From NCBI GenBank assembly GCA_030549335.1, contig CM060190.1, forward strand, positions 69,144,118-69,208,117: 64,000 nucleotides of DNA, written 5' to 3'. Below the pieces are notes generated by a model. The model was not told where the DNA came from and did not search any database. It worked only from the letters and a program-made list of their open reading frames with translations. How positions within the stretch are numbered: position 1 is the stretch's first letter; every line of letters starts with the position of its first letter. Both the position numbers and the translations under genes were made by a program. This DNA is from Pontederia crassipes. Its lineage: Eukaryota > Streptophyta > Magnoliopsida > Commelinales > Pontederiaceae. Positions 36,611 to 48,744 of this stretch are shown piece after piece.

Positions 36611-38517
36611 TAATGCTTTCGGCACACATATATATATGTACATATATAAGTGTAACAATTATATTATGTAGTAGGCTCACTGCTCTCGACATATATATAT
36701 ACACACATATATATATAAGCGATATATATATACACACACATATATATAAGCGATATATATATATATATAAGTAATAATAATCATTTACGTTTATCTAAAT
36801 CTAACTACATGCGCATTGTACAACTAGTATGTGTTAAGGTGATTATTAATTACAAGGAGATAATAATCTTTGTAACGTGCAATCAATGAATTTATTAATT
36901 TATTTATGTTATGACTCTCGGCTAGGATATTAGAAGACAAATCCATATATTTGCATAAATGCTTACGTCATATTTATTGATCCCAGTAGCTAAGTGCCTT
37001 ATCTAAATATGATTCGATCGATTCGGCCATATCGGTCGACCGATCCATTAGGACGGTCGACCGGTCTCGAGAGGAAAAAATATGAACTTCAAAGTAAAAT
37101 GACCAAAGTGCCCTTGAGGGGCCAGAGCACTTGTGAAATGACTAAAATGCCCTTGAGGGGCTAGAGCATTTGTGAAATGATCAAAATGCCCTTGAGGGGC
37201 CAGAGCATTTGTGAAATGATCAAAATGCCCTTGAAGGGCCAGAGCCATTGTGATGAATCCTAAATCTCTGACTGCCCATTGTAGGCCATGTCCAATGTAG
37301 TGAAACAAGTAACGGACTCTTCGTCCACAGAAAAGGATTAGACTTTATCCATTCTCTGAATCATGATTTCAAACCCCACATTTGTAAAGAAGGTAAGCAA
37401 AGCAAAGATCAATGAATGTGATAGCTATGTGTTATTCAAGGTCAAGTCATTAGAGGGGCAAGTAGCTGCACTGAGGAGACAATGTACCTACTGAGTTTAA
37501 ATACCACTGCTCCTAGACCATAGACCCTCTCCCACTGTGCTCCGAATAAGAGTGACGCAATGAGCGCACTCGTCCCCCACGGGGACATATGTGAATTTCA
37601 TTGTTATGCCAGAGGGACAAGTAGCTTAGCTGAGGAGATAGTGAACCTACAGGTCTGTAACGACTACTGTTTCTGGAATGCATACCTTCTCCCACCTGCA
37701 TTTCGAAAATGTTGTGCCTGAGTGTACATCTTCCCTGTTATGGGCACCCTGAAAATATTCAAGGCAGAGACATCTTTAGCTTCCCAATTAATTAAAGTCG
37801 AACTCGCATAGGATAACGAACATCAATGATCTTATAGTAATGTAAAATACGTAGTCCTACAAAGAGTATACAGATCATGGTAATGAACAACAGAGCATGG
37901 TAAATGACAATAGAACAAAGCAATGGATATCAGAGTATAGTAATGAATCACAGAGCATAGCATTGTACAAAGCATTATTAAAGTAATGAACAAAGTATAT
38001 GATTATTGATTATCATTTCATCGTCTATGACTCTATGAGTACTGGGCGTTAACTCACGGGCATTTCATGTCCCTGCTTTGAGATTTTGCAGGTGAGAACC
38101 CTGCTTAGGGAGGAGATGGATAATGCAGAGCTTCAGGGTGATGGCACATGACTTGCAATATCACTACAGCTTTCCGTCATTTATATTCTGCATTGAATTA
38201 TCAAATGTTATAAATATGAAACTCTTGAATTTCCCTTTAGCATTGTTTTAGTTGATATTCTCAGAACCCTTTTGAACTATCCTTGTTCCTTATTTCTTTT
38301 GAATTATCTCATCACATGTGACATTTGTCGTTTCGTAATGATATTTCTTTCGCATTCCTATGTCATTGTTATTCTCTATCATTTCCTTTGCCACGTGGAT
38401 CATTTGTTGACCAGTCAAAGTCAAGTCAAAGTAAAAGTAGTCATAGGCAGTGAGTAGCGCTCCCTTGGTCAGTCTGACCGCCAGCGTGGCGGGAGGACGA
38501 ATTTTGGGGGCGTTACA
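35772..38517 (+). repeat. 3' LTR of the gypsy element
   Basis: This 2.75-kb repeat matches the 5' LTR. It starts TGCAATGCCTGG (the sister has TGTAATGCC) and ends GGGGGCGTTACA. It carries the same 39-bp tandem units at 37,103-37,250 and the pair of GGTCGACCG-type palindromes at about 37,033-37,066. Small differences in (TA)n lengths and scattered substitutions show the insertion is not very recent. Confidence 0.92.
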
Positions 38518-40262
38518 TAAGATTCCTTCTTGTTCAAACATTTTGCAAGAACATTTAACTAAAATATTTGGTTGAGCACAATACTCCACAATAATTTTTT
38601 GTTTGTCTTCTTCTCCCGATACATACACCGAGTAAGTAATTTTTTCACCATCTTGTGAGATCATTTGTGACAACAAATGCATGATTTTCTTAAATTCTTC
38701 TTGAAATATAAGAAACACTTTTTGAGTATAAACTCTTCTAGCATGAATTTCCAAAGGACTTTTTGAAGCTGGGGTAGCAATGAAATATAGATTTTTTAAG
38801 TCCTCCCGTTCTTCAGCCTCACGACAAGTAGAAAGGGTTAAATCATATTGATAGACAGAATCGTCAAGTGAAGTATTGGAATTAACAAATCCATCAAAGA
38901 AAGCATTAATACTCTCAGCACTTTGGGTGGATTGCATGCATGCACAAAAATGTATCATTTAGATAAATTGACACCCAATGATGATGCTTCTTGTACATCT
39001 GTTCTAGCCAATTCCCATTTGGGATACTGTATTTGTGTTTCAAAGCTCATTGATTCAAAAATCCAACTATTATACTCTTTCCTGAAGTTGTCACGCGCAT
39101 ACAAATCTCGAAGATGTATCAATGCATTCTTTGCAATATGCCAAATACAAACATATGATGTGTATCAGGAAATACTTTGCGAATGACATTACCCATTGCA
39201 ACATCTTGATCAGTAATGATACATACATGTTTCTTTCCACTCTTGCACTCTAACCACGTTTCAAATAACCGAACAAAAGTATCTTCAATTTCATCCGCTA
39301 ACAAAGCACATCCAAGCAATATTGATTGTCTATGATGATTAACACCTGTGAATGATGCAAATGGCATCTTAAATTTATTTGTTCGATATGTTGTGTCAAA
39401 AATTATGACATCACCAAATGTCCTATAATTATCTTATGATCTACCATTAGCCTAAAAGAAACTCTTTGCAATGTCTTTTTCATTGGCCACTATTCTAAAA
39501 AGGAAAAAGTCATCATCATCTAATTTTTTCTCAAAATAAGAAAGGACAGTCATGCATTCTTTACCGACATGATCCTTCTTTGATGCTCTGACGTGGTCTA
39601 CGTAATGTTGTGATGTTATAAATCTCTCACTGGACAACTTGAATTATTTAGCAATTTTTGAAGGACCAATACTTATGGCTTGCTTTGAAGGACTTGATAA
39701 TTCATGATGTGAATGTAATCTTAATACATCTGTTGAACAAACAAGAGGATGTGTGTGTTTTTCTTTAAATTTTTTCACCTCGCACTTGCCGTCACTTGCA
39801 ATCTTGACTAATAAGTGAGCACAACATCTTTTCTTCTTTTTATGTCTTTACTCTTCTCATCATTCCTTTTAAGATCTTTCCGTCCTTCTTTTGAACATAC
39901 CAACATTCTACCGATAGGCTGATTAGTTTTTTTTGGATTTATAACAATAATCCCTCCTCACTAAAAATCCAATTAATCTAGCATATGTATTATAAAAATC
40001 CTACGCATCATCTTCGTTAAACTTCATTCCGATGTATGGTTTAATAACGTCAACATCCTTCTCATTAACCTCTTCTTCGACGTGGGTACTAACATGAACA
40101 ACCAAAGAAAATTTTAAATATGGTCTCTTATAATATCACAATTGACATAAAGATAAATTCACTATTATAACATACCAATCAACCATTTGACTGCCAAACG
40201 TTTTGATTTCTTGTTCTTTCATGTGTTCCATGTAATTAGCACCAAACGAACTTGTTTCCATA
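38518..40262 (-). pseudogene. MULE transposase (FAR1-type), N-terminal and core part
   Basis: Minus-strand translation gives an N terminus with EVNEKDVDVIKPYIGMKFNE (FAR1 DNA-binding domain start). This is followed by the MULE core: PFASFTGVNHHRQSILLGCA, ETWLECKSGKKHVCIITDQD and RKVFPDTHHMFVF. Then come QSTQSAESINAFFDGFVN and the first half of the SWIM finger, VKCSCKMFEQEGILC, exactly where the gypsy element begins. Several stops (for example after the RHRxK-like basic segment and before TFGDVIIFDTTY) and frameshifts disable it. FAR1/FHY3 transcription factors derive from such transposases. Confidence 0.88.
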
Positions 40263-40701
40263 AAGTCAAGAATAAATTTTGACAAAGAATAAATATTCTG
40301 TCAAGGAGAGATTGCCATAACAATGTTGTGTGACAGAACTCCTTTTTTTTTATAAAAAATAGGCCTAATATTACAAAATAAATTTGACAAAGAAATCAGA
40401 TCAAACGACACAAAAGACATGCAGAAGCAATTTCGCTTTTGGTCAAAGAATTTAGTCCCATTGACCTGATCTATATGGCTTATGCAGTACTAAGAAACAA
40501 AGTTCCAACTATATATATATATGTATAGGAAATCCTCACAAAAACCCCACTGGATCAGCATGCACATACATGTTCATAGCATAAGCAAAGAATACACGTC
40601 ATTGTCACATCTCATCTAAAAAATTGACATAAAACTACTACAAGGAAATACCTCACTATGCTGATAAAATAAATCCTATGCTGATGCTCATGCCTCACTA
40701 T

Positions 40702-41171
40702 GTGACAAAGAAATGAATATAAAATAAATGATACTAATGTGTGACAAGATGAGGAAATACCTCCGTGGAGGGCCGCTTGATGTTGGGGTTTAGAACATTC
40801 AATAGATCTAAAAGTTTAATGGGAGCATATATGCGATTTGGGATCTGGGACAATCTCGTTGTTTGCCACAACAGATCTGGGTCAAAGAAGGATGAAATCA
40901 CTTGACAAGATCACGGAGGAGCAGATCGCACATTCGCTAGAGGAGATAGCACGATTCAGAGGGTTGCTTTTTGCCTTCATTCACCAGAGCAAGAACTCTT
41001 CACCCAGATTGTTTAATTAACATTTTCTCGCGAGATGAATCTAGAGCGTTGAATGTGGATCAACGGCTACGATCAGCGTGATTAATCTCCATCGTTGATC
41101 AAGCGACGAGAGGCCGAAAATGCGCGTGACAAGCTGCGAGTAAGTGGCTATTTCGCAGGCACAATTTTCCC
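40702..41171. repeat. MULE right terminal inverted repeat, with a short open frame
   Basis: This pairs with 25,404-25,873. It contains a plus-strand open frame (40,838-41,020) with RRMKSLDKITEEQIAHSLEE and LLFAFIHQSKNSSPRLFN, homologous to the frame in the left TIR. About 8 of 60 residues differ. Confidence 0.9.
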
Positions 41172-41203
<32 letters not shown>

Positions 41204-42904
41204 AATAAAGTGACACGATGCAATATGTAGCACCTAGAAAAAAATGAAAATGTGACACGTGAGTTTAAATATTGAACAATTCTATATCCTCCTAAAGGAT
41301 ATAGCCTCTAAACATCTCACAATAGTATGCATGTTAAATTTAACAACTTTTAAGGGTATTTTAAATTTGTAAGTGTTGGGAGAATTATTAGGTCAAAATT
41401 TTAGGGGATGTATCATTTTTCTTAAATCTTACACAGCTGAGTTCCAACTTCCAGTATGGAAAATAATTAGTGCCATCACTGCTGAATCCCTCACGTAAGT
41501 ATGCAAACAAAATTCTAATAATATATTAAGTTTTTTTATTGCAAACTCCTTTTGATAAGTGGTATCGACAACTTAATTTTATTTAAGCGAGAAGAAACAT
41601 GGTTCTTGTTATGCTACAAGTTGTTCCCCTCACTCTCAATGTATCTTCACGGACCTTAAATCCTCATTCATGCTTGCACCAAATAAAGAATGATTTTTTA
41701 AACCTTTTGTGAATTATAGTAATTTTTTACGTCTAATTCTAAATTATGAACTTATCGCATCATGTTTTAAATTTTATCGTAATTTTCACTTTAGTCATTC
41801 TGTTTGATTTTATTATTTTTTATGTTATTTTTAATTTTTTTCCTATTTATAAAAAGACCAAAATACCTTTTCACGAATTGCCATATATTTTAATGAATAT
41901 AATAATATATAAAGTAAAAAATAGGATTTTTGACATTGTTGGCATGTCATAAATTTTTATTTTAAACATTAGTTCATATAATAGCATTTTAATCTTTATA
42001 TAAATAGAAAAAAAATTTACAAGTTAATAGAGTTAGACAGAATGATTGAAATAAAAATCATGATAAAGTTTAGGGACATCATAGAATAAGTTTATAATTG
42101 GACGCGAAAAGTGGTTATAGTTCAAGTGATGTTTAAAAAAACTAACACATTCTTAAATAATTAAAGATCCATCCTTATTGTATATCATATAATAAGTTTG
42201 CGCCATATCTCTTGTACATATTGCTAGTTTGGCTTACTAATTATTATGGATAATTTGCATATATGTTTAGGTAGATGATCAAGGTTGCTAATCCTAAAAT
42301 CATGCCAAAGATTACTATTTGTTGGTTTCAAATGATTCCATTCTCCTAATATTAACTGTCCCATCACTCACTTTTGCCTTTTCATTTCTTATGGTCCATA
42401 GATGATCAAAATAACTCAAAAAGTTTTGACTAAGCTAATAGGGTAAAAGATGAAATAAAACATTATATGATAAGACGAATGTATTATCATTGTGATGGTT
42501 CATTTTTTCATTTTAAAGTGAGTGATGCATGCTTTCCTCAAAGAGAGTAGTTATTATAGTGTAATCCATTTATTAGTGATATGAAATTTCATTGTTGCAT
42601 GACGTATTGCACAACAAGTGAAGAACTTTTTAAATTACAACAAATAGATACTATATTGCAAAAAAATACTTTCATTGATCAAAGTAAACAAATTCAAAGT
42701 TAGAGACATTGATTATCATTTACAATCGATTGTCGTCTCATTAACATCAAGTATAATTATTTTAATATTGTGTATTATCGAATCATTGAATCTCTCATTG
42801 ATATTAAATGCACCTTATTGGATTATTTTGTTTTATGACAGAGCATTCATCGGGTATTATTATTAACTATTGCTTTATTTTTTGAAGTTTATTTCAACAA
42901 CAAC

Positions 42905-42997
<93 letters not shown>

Positions 42998-43560
42998 TGT
43001 ATTGCGTTATAGCTCATAGAAGAATTGCGTCTCCTACATTTATTTTTTATAGGTAAAAATGCATAACAACTAATTGTATATTGAATGATTGGGATGTTAT
43101 TGGACGTGGTTTAATATTTGTGCAAACCTACTTTTTATTCATTTATAATTATAACAACTAACATTATCATATATATATATATATATATGATTCTGAGTAC
43201 GACGATTCAAACATTGGTGACTCATATATGAATAGTGCAATTTTGCAGGGTGCCAATAAATATTTAGGAGTTGTTTGGTTGTTGAATACGATCAATGAGG
43301 ATAAGTGAAAAATATTATATTGATCGGAGGATATTTGTATGTGTTCTTTTATTTTTAATCTTTATTTTTCTTGTATTAGATTGGTGAATCTCCCTTCGTA
43401 CTTGGTTCGGTTTACCTTTGGATTCGAAGGAAGACCGGTTAGTCATGTGGTTCGGTCTAACCGCAAAAATAAAAAAAAAAAGAAGAAAAAGAAAAAGAAA
43501 AAGAAAACTCTTCGACACAGCTAACCTCCTGCGCCGACCACCGGCGACGGAGATCGTTTG
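41172..43560. other. AT-rich intergenic DNA with (AT)n and (AAT)n microsatellites
   Basis: (AT)n occupies 41,172-41,199, (AAT)n of about 31 units occupies 42,905-42,998, and (AT)n occupies about 43,171-43,189. An A-rich stretch at 43,465-43,507 lies in the expected leader of the next gene. No gene is supported between. Confidence 0.6.
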
Positions 43561-43562
43561 AG

Positions 43563-46461
43563 ATGTCTTCGTCCAAGGCATCGCCGGCCACAACCAAACC
43601 GCCGGCGAAGGAGGATGACCCCAACCTCAGCCGTAACCCTACATTTGTCACCCCCGCCTCTCCCGCCGGCGTGGCCCCAGCTGCAGGGGCGGGGCCTTCG
43701 CTCACCGCGGCTCCCTCCGCATCCGCCTCCGTCGACGGTGACCACGAGAACGAGAGCCTCCGCGGCGCGGAAGCCCTAACTCGGGAGGAGGTCCTGCGCC
43801 GCCGCTCCCGCCACGTGCGGCAGCTCGCCCGGTGCTACCGCCGTCAGTATTGGATCCTCATGGAGGAGCTCAGCGTCAAGCACCGAGATTACTACTGGGA
43901 GTTCGGCATCAGCCCCTTCGAGGAGGAGGCTGGCGGATCCCGGATGGCGCCGGCGCCGGCTGAGAACGGCGTGGACGATTCGGCGGAGGCTGGGGCTTTG
44001 GATGGCGGAGAGGAGAATGGGGGTCCGGTCGGCTTCGGGGTCGAGGGGGGCGACGGAGCGAGGAGGGAGGAGAGGAAGAAGTGCGCGTACGCCGGTTGCA
44101 AGTCGAAAGCTATGCCCTTGACGAGGTACTGCCACCCGCACATACTGTCGGACAACAGGCAAAAGCTCTACAAGCCCTGCACTTTCGTGACAAAGAGGTC
44201 TGTCTTAGTTGTCAGTCAGCTCTGTGTTCTTTGATATTTCTTGATCTATTGCAGCATAAAATCGAAGCTTGCTGATATTCAGCTGTTAACCTATTACGAA
44301 TTTTTATTGGCTTCACCAAGCAGTTTACCTCTAGTTTTAATCTAGGAATAAACATCTTATTTTAGGGAGTTGGTTGATAATCACGTAGATGAGATTTTTT
44401 GCCTGGTTACTTTTACGAAGTTTATGTTCGGCCATATTTGCCTGATAATTCCATTTCTCGATTAGAGTTTTCTTCTTCTACATAACCTGTTGTGGGATTT
44501 AGAAGTCAAAATGCAAAGTACGAAACTTCTTCTCTTATGCACTTTTGCATAATGTTCAATGTCCGATGAGTTCTGCAGCTCCTTGTTCTCAACTTTGAGT
44601 TACAGCTCGGTTTCATCTATTTAGAGTTTAGACAGCTTAGCGCGTTCTATGTTTTGATTTAAAGCTCTACCACAGTTATAATTCAAAAGAAATTCTATTT
44701 AGGTCCATAAACATCCATCAAAATTCTCTGAACCACGGGGCTGGGTGAAGTCCCTTGATAGTTTATCATGAAATTTTATTTTGAACACCCATTTCTTAGG
44801 ATTGCTATATTTGTTATTTTTCTTGTCAACATCTATTCTTTTACCTGTTACATATATTTTTTTGTGAAACTCCTCTACTTATATTCCACTAGAACAATTT
44901 TTTTGCCCTAGTGGTCTCTATGTAATTTACTACTCTTGGATCTGACTTTTAATGTTGGCACCAACATTTTTTTTCCTAAAAAAGGATATCATCTTTTTCA
45001 TTCTTTCTATAAGCAACTTTGTTAACGAGAGTTTGTAACACCCTGATGGTTTAGACCCAGTTTTGCTGTAAGGTGTGGCTCACAGTATTTCTGCCATTTG
45101 TTATAAATTGTGAATTGACCTACATCTCATATTTAGTCATGACAAATTATGAACACCTAAGGTTGCCCATACATTTAATGCGTATTTTTGAACCTCAACC
45201 TATTCTTTCTGTATTATTAACAGCAGAAATCATGACAAACTAGACCCCATTTGGAATGCTCATTAAACCAAGGGCATTTTGACTGATCATTTATGGGGTT
45301 TTTATGTTTGTGTACTTAATATAAATGGGCTTGAAATCTAAATAGAATGATGTGTCTGATACTTCAAAATTCTACATTAAAATTTAATAATTACGAAAGA
45401 TGTTTTTAGCTCAACTTAGCCGACCCCACCTAGTGGGATAAGGCTTTGTTGTTGTTGTTGTGGTTTTTAGCTCAACTCTTTATGCAATATAGATTTCACC
45501 CGACGCCTCCCCTTTTTCTACAGAGACAAACTTTCTCCACTTGTCTTCAAGCTTCGATAATTTTGTTTCCAATAATAGGACGTTTTCATTGTAGTAGGGT
45601 CAGCTATTTTTGGAACTTATTCAATGTTTGATTGGGGGTAATGATGCATGTTGGGATGTTTTTTGTGTTATTCGTGGGGTCCGAGTTAAGAGTCATTGGT
45701 TTGTAACTTGGCTTCTATTGCTGGTAATTGTTGAGAAATGGATCATACCAAAGATTAGGGTGGAGCTGGTGTCAGATGAAGAAGCAACGAGATCACTATT
45801 CAGTATGGATGCTTGTGGACTGTGTATTCACCATTTTAGGATCATTATTGCTCTGATGTCAAAATGATAGGTGTTTGATTATGACATATAAGAGATCTAC
45901 AAAAGAGATAGCTATGCGAGAATCTTAAACACTAAAATTTATTTATAACTGAATGAGTTAATCACCTCCAGTGAAACATAAACAAAATAAAGCTTGTAAC
46001 AGAAAACATGGTTCAATTGTTACTTATAACTATCCACATTTCTTTAGCTGATCTATTATCTTCTTTTTATTCTCTAAACTAAGAAGCCTAAATGATGTTT
46101 TATCAGCGATCACATGATCATGACATAAAAGGCACATATTTTCTTTGTGTAATAGTCTTTTCTTTTTTAAGGAAAAGGATGATTGTCGAGGTGCATAGCC
46201 ATCCAGTTGTTACTAAGGTTTTTGACTTTATGGATGATTATATCATGGTTTCTAACTGTGTGCTTATTCATCAACAGCTGTGGACAAAGTGGATCAATTA
46301 TGTGTGCAAAGCCGGTTACAAAAGGTGCAGATCCTTCGCTCTGTCCCACACATTTTGAGAGATACCAGAGGAGCATCTCACAGGCTATGAAAAGGGCAGG
46401 AATTCATGTATCTTCTTCAATCAAGCCTCTCTTCAACAACAACAAAGCCTTATCCCACTAG
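43563..46461 (+). CDS. zf-C3Hc3H protein, KANSL2 / INO80 complex subunit D-like, truncated by a retroposon
   Basis: Exon 1 is 43,563-44,197 (ATG in a GC-rich, CpG-rich context). The intron is 44,198-46,277 (AAAGAG|GTCTGT ... CAACAG|CTGTGG), and exon 2 starts at 46,278. Joined in phase 2, this gives about 272 aa. After an Ala/Pro-rich N terminus comes the conserved basic helix (REEVLRRRSRHVRQLARCYR) and EELSVKHRDYYWEFGISPF. Then comes the first C3H finger, CAYAGCKSKAMPLTRYCHPH, with LSDNRQKLYKPCTF. Exon 2 has the second finger, SIMCAKPVTKGADPSLCPTH. Plant members are annotated as INO80 complex subunit D-like, and animal KANSL2 shares the fingers in chromatin complexes. A 40-bp retroposon in exon 2 shifts the frame to a stop at 46,461. 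The usual C terminus (VVEYVHQIQSKR, 46,507 onward) is left out of frame. Confidence 0.85.
45417..45462 (+). mobile_element. Short retroposon copy 4, 5'-truncated, with 15-bp TSD
   Basis: Only the 3' end is present (AGCCGACCCCACCTAGTGGG, then ATAAGGC and a (TTG)n tail). It is flanked by GTTTTTAGCTCAACT at 45,402-45,416 and 45,463-45,477. It lies in the intron of the zf-C3Hc3H gene. Confidence 0.8.
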
Positions 46462-46476
46462 GTGGGATCGGCTAAG
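46437..46476 (-). mobile_element. Short retroposon copy 5, 5'-truncated, inside a coding exon, with 15-bp TSD
   Basis: CAACAACAAAGCC...CACTAGGTGGG is the reverse complement of the family's 3' end. It is flanked by CAAGCCTCTCTTCAA at 46,422-46,436 and 46,477-46,491. Insert plus duplication adds 55 nt, which is not a multiple of three, and its CAC-TAG supplies the new stop codon. Confidence 0.85.
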
Positions 46477-46606
46477 CAAGCCTCTCTTCAAGTTAAATTT
46501 TTTAGTTGTTGAATATGTGCATCAAATTCAATCCAAAAGAATAGCACTAAATGCCAACATGGAGGGATCACCATTGAGAATCCAATATGTTGATGTTGAT
46601 GTCTGA

Positions 46607-48744
46607 TTACAGTCTTGGCCTTCCAACCACAGTGAGAATCCAATATGTTTGCTTCGGAACGTTTACTATGGAGGAGGTGCATCTCAGGATTGAAGTACTT
46701 TCCTATGTACGTATTCATTCTCTATTCTTTAATAGACAATTAAATGTACATTTGCAAAGTGGAAAGGAAGATTCAAAATAGCTAACTTCAACCAGTTTGA
46801 GATCAAGTTTTCAGTTGTGTTGTTTTGTTTGGGCACATTCTCCCTTTGGTCTGGCTCAGTCAACCATCAAGTATGTACCCTCATTATCCGCTCAAACTCA
46901 GAAGTTTTGCTTGAGCTTTTTAGCTTTCATTTTGTCCTTCCAGTAGAGGGCCGTGGCTGCGGATTATAAGTTGAAATATTTTAATAATCTCAAAAATATA
47001 ATCAAACACAAATAGAATAGAAATAACTTAATTAAATATCATTTTTCGCAAAATCATCTTGAAAAAATGTAAAATCACTTTTTTTTAACTCATTCAATAG
47101 AATATCTATATTATATTCTTCTAAAATCTGCTACTTGTTTTTTTTTTATATTTTTCATTATTTAATTATATATTATTATATTATAATTTTTAGAAACAGC
47201 TCACTTGCGTCAATCCATCTTCGTGCCTGCCCTTCGTTAACAGGGGGCATATCCTCTTTGTATTAGCACTTTGGCTACGAGGCATTGACACGAAGGCTTG
47301 ATGTGTGCTGCTGAATATTTTATTTACTCAAGATTGTGAGGTACGACATGTTTACATTTTTTTCTTGCTGTCTTCAGGCAAGCCAGGTTATTGGAACTGA
47401 TGAGAAAGAACCACTTCTTCCTACCTGATGAAACTTGTAAGAGTAAGACTCTCGGCGTGGTGGATATCCTTGTGATTGTCTAACAAGTGAGTAATAAATA
47501 CTTCAAAAAATCCATAGGAAAGATGACCATGGTCGAGACTTATTCACTCATATCATCTAATCTTGAATACTTTCCTGTCCTAATTAAACTAAAGCAATTA
47601 TCTTTTAGATGAAAAGACAATATTGTTGGGAATAGAACATCGATGATCGATGAATAATTAAAACAACGAAAGAAAGAGAAAATGAACACATGGTTTTAAT
47701 GTGATAAAAGTCTTTTGATCAATGTGAACAAGAGAGAAACATGTACGGGCAAAGGAGACCGTCGTTAGAAATTTCACTATGAGCCAAAAGAGAGAGTACA
47801 TCATATAAAATCCTCACCCTCATATATAAAGATCCATACCGCGGGGGGTTTCGTCCCTCGCACCCCCCACGAAAATCAGTGGCGGACTATGGGCTTGAGC
47901 CTAACGCCCTCCGCTTTCGTCACATATTCTCATTTTTTTTTCTTTTTCTCATTTTTTTCTTTCAAAATTTTGAGTACATAGTACATAATTCAAGGCACAT
48001 CAATAAATATTATATTATGGAGATCACGAAAAATATAGGATCATTTATTCTAATCATTCTTAAACTTTTATAATTTTTTAAATTTAACTTCAAACTATAA
48101 ACTTTATTTTTTGAATTCCTAAACTTTTATATTTTTTAAATTTGATCAGTTAACTTTGATAAAAGACTATCGGCCCTCCGCCAGGTTTTGGTGATTTGTT
48201 TTTCATACGAAAACATATAGAAGCCAGCTAGCTAGCAGCCACTAAATTTTGGGGAGCGAAATGGGCACTGGATCGGTTTCTTCAACATTGCGTGCATGGC
48301 CGTAGAAATTACTTGGGCTGTTGGCCACTGCAGACAAATATCAAAGCGATTCACATTTCTATGTTTCTTTCATCCCTTCTAGCAACAATTCTTATCACCT
48401 GTTTATGTAACATTAGGAAGGAAGCAATTCATTATCATTTTCCTCCAAATTTCTGATATGTGAATCAATGTATTATTGTCTATGAAGAAGAGCTTTCCAT
48501 TAGCTATCACCAAATAATTCTAGATGCCTTCTTTCATTTCTATAACATAATTCTAGATGCCTTTTTTTTCATGAACTAGAACATGATTTCACCGCTGGAG
48601 AATCGAATTTGGTTGAAGATCATAAATAAACTCTATTGACATCTTCGTATGAAAGTGTCATCTGAAACTGTAATTCTCTATATATCTGACAGAGACCTAT
48701 TACAATTATAGTCATCTTACATAACTACATAATTAGGTCTTACA
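46607..48744. other. 3' flank of the zf-C3Hc3H gene and intergenic DNA
   Basis: A 15-nt repeat (GAGAATCCAATATGT) occurs at about 46,577 and 46,634. The region 47,630-47,890 resembles a degenerate LTR-like end (TGTTGGGAATAGAACATCGA...), but no partner was found. I see no gene. Confidence 0.35.

Larger units (their letters stand above)
28804..38517 (+). mobile_element. Ty3/gypsy LTR retrotransposon, chromovirus (Tekay/Del-like), nested in the MULE
   Basis: This 9.7-kb element begins TGTAATGCC and ends GGCGTTACA, with an exact 5-bp target duplication TAAGA at 28,799-28,803 and 38,518-38,522. The LTRs are about 2.7 kb. The internal gag-pol frame runs protease, RT, RNase H, integrase and a short chromodomain-like tail, the Ty3/gypsy order. 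The long LTRs and C terminus fit the Tekay/Del lineage (inference). It inserted into the SWIM finger of the MULE transposase, so it is younger than the MULE. It is now defective: stops are present and the primer binding site is missing. Confidence 0.93.
25404..41171 (-). mobile_element. Mutator-like element (MULE) carrying FAR1-type transposase, with a nested gypsy element
   Basis: The terminal inverted repeats are about 470 bp. The left TIR (25,404 to about 25,873) begins GGGAAAATTGTGCCTGCGAA. The right TIR (about 40,702 to 41,171) ends with its complement, TTTCGCAGGCACAATTTTCCC bar one base. The two align along their whole length with roughly 10% difference. Both ends abut (AT)n, so the expected 9-bp target duplication cannot be distinguished from microsatellite. 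The transposase frame is on the minus strand (FAR1/FHY3 type, SWIM finger). Subtracting the nested gypsy element gives an original length of about 6.05 kb. All coding parts show decay. Confidence 0.9.

Noticed and set aside
43457..44162. Minus-strand frames opposite the zf-C3Hc3H exon
   Set aside because: They are shadows caused by high GC. The plus strand has the conserved finger motifs and splice sites.
47630..47890. Partial LTR resembling TGTTGGGAATAG...
   Set aside because: There is no second copy, no TSD and no internal region in the window, so it could not be supported.
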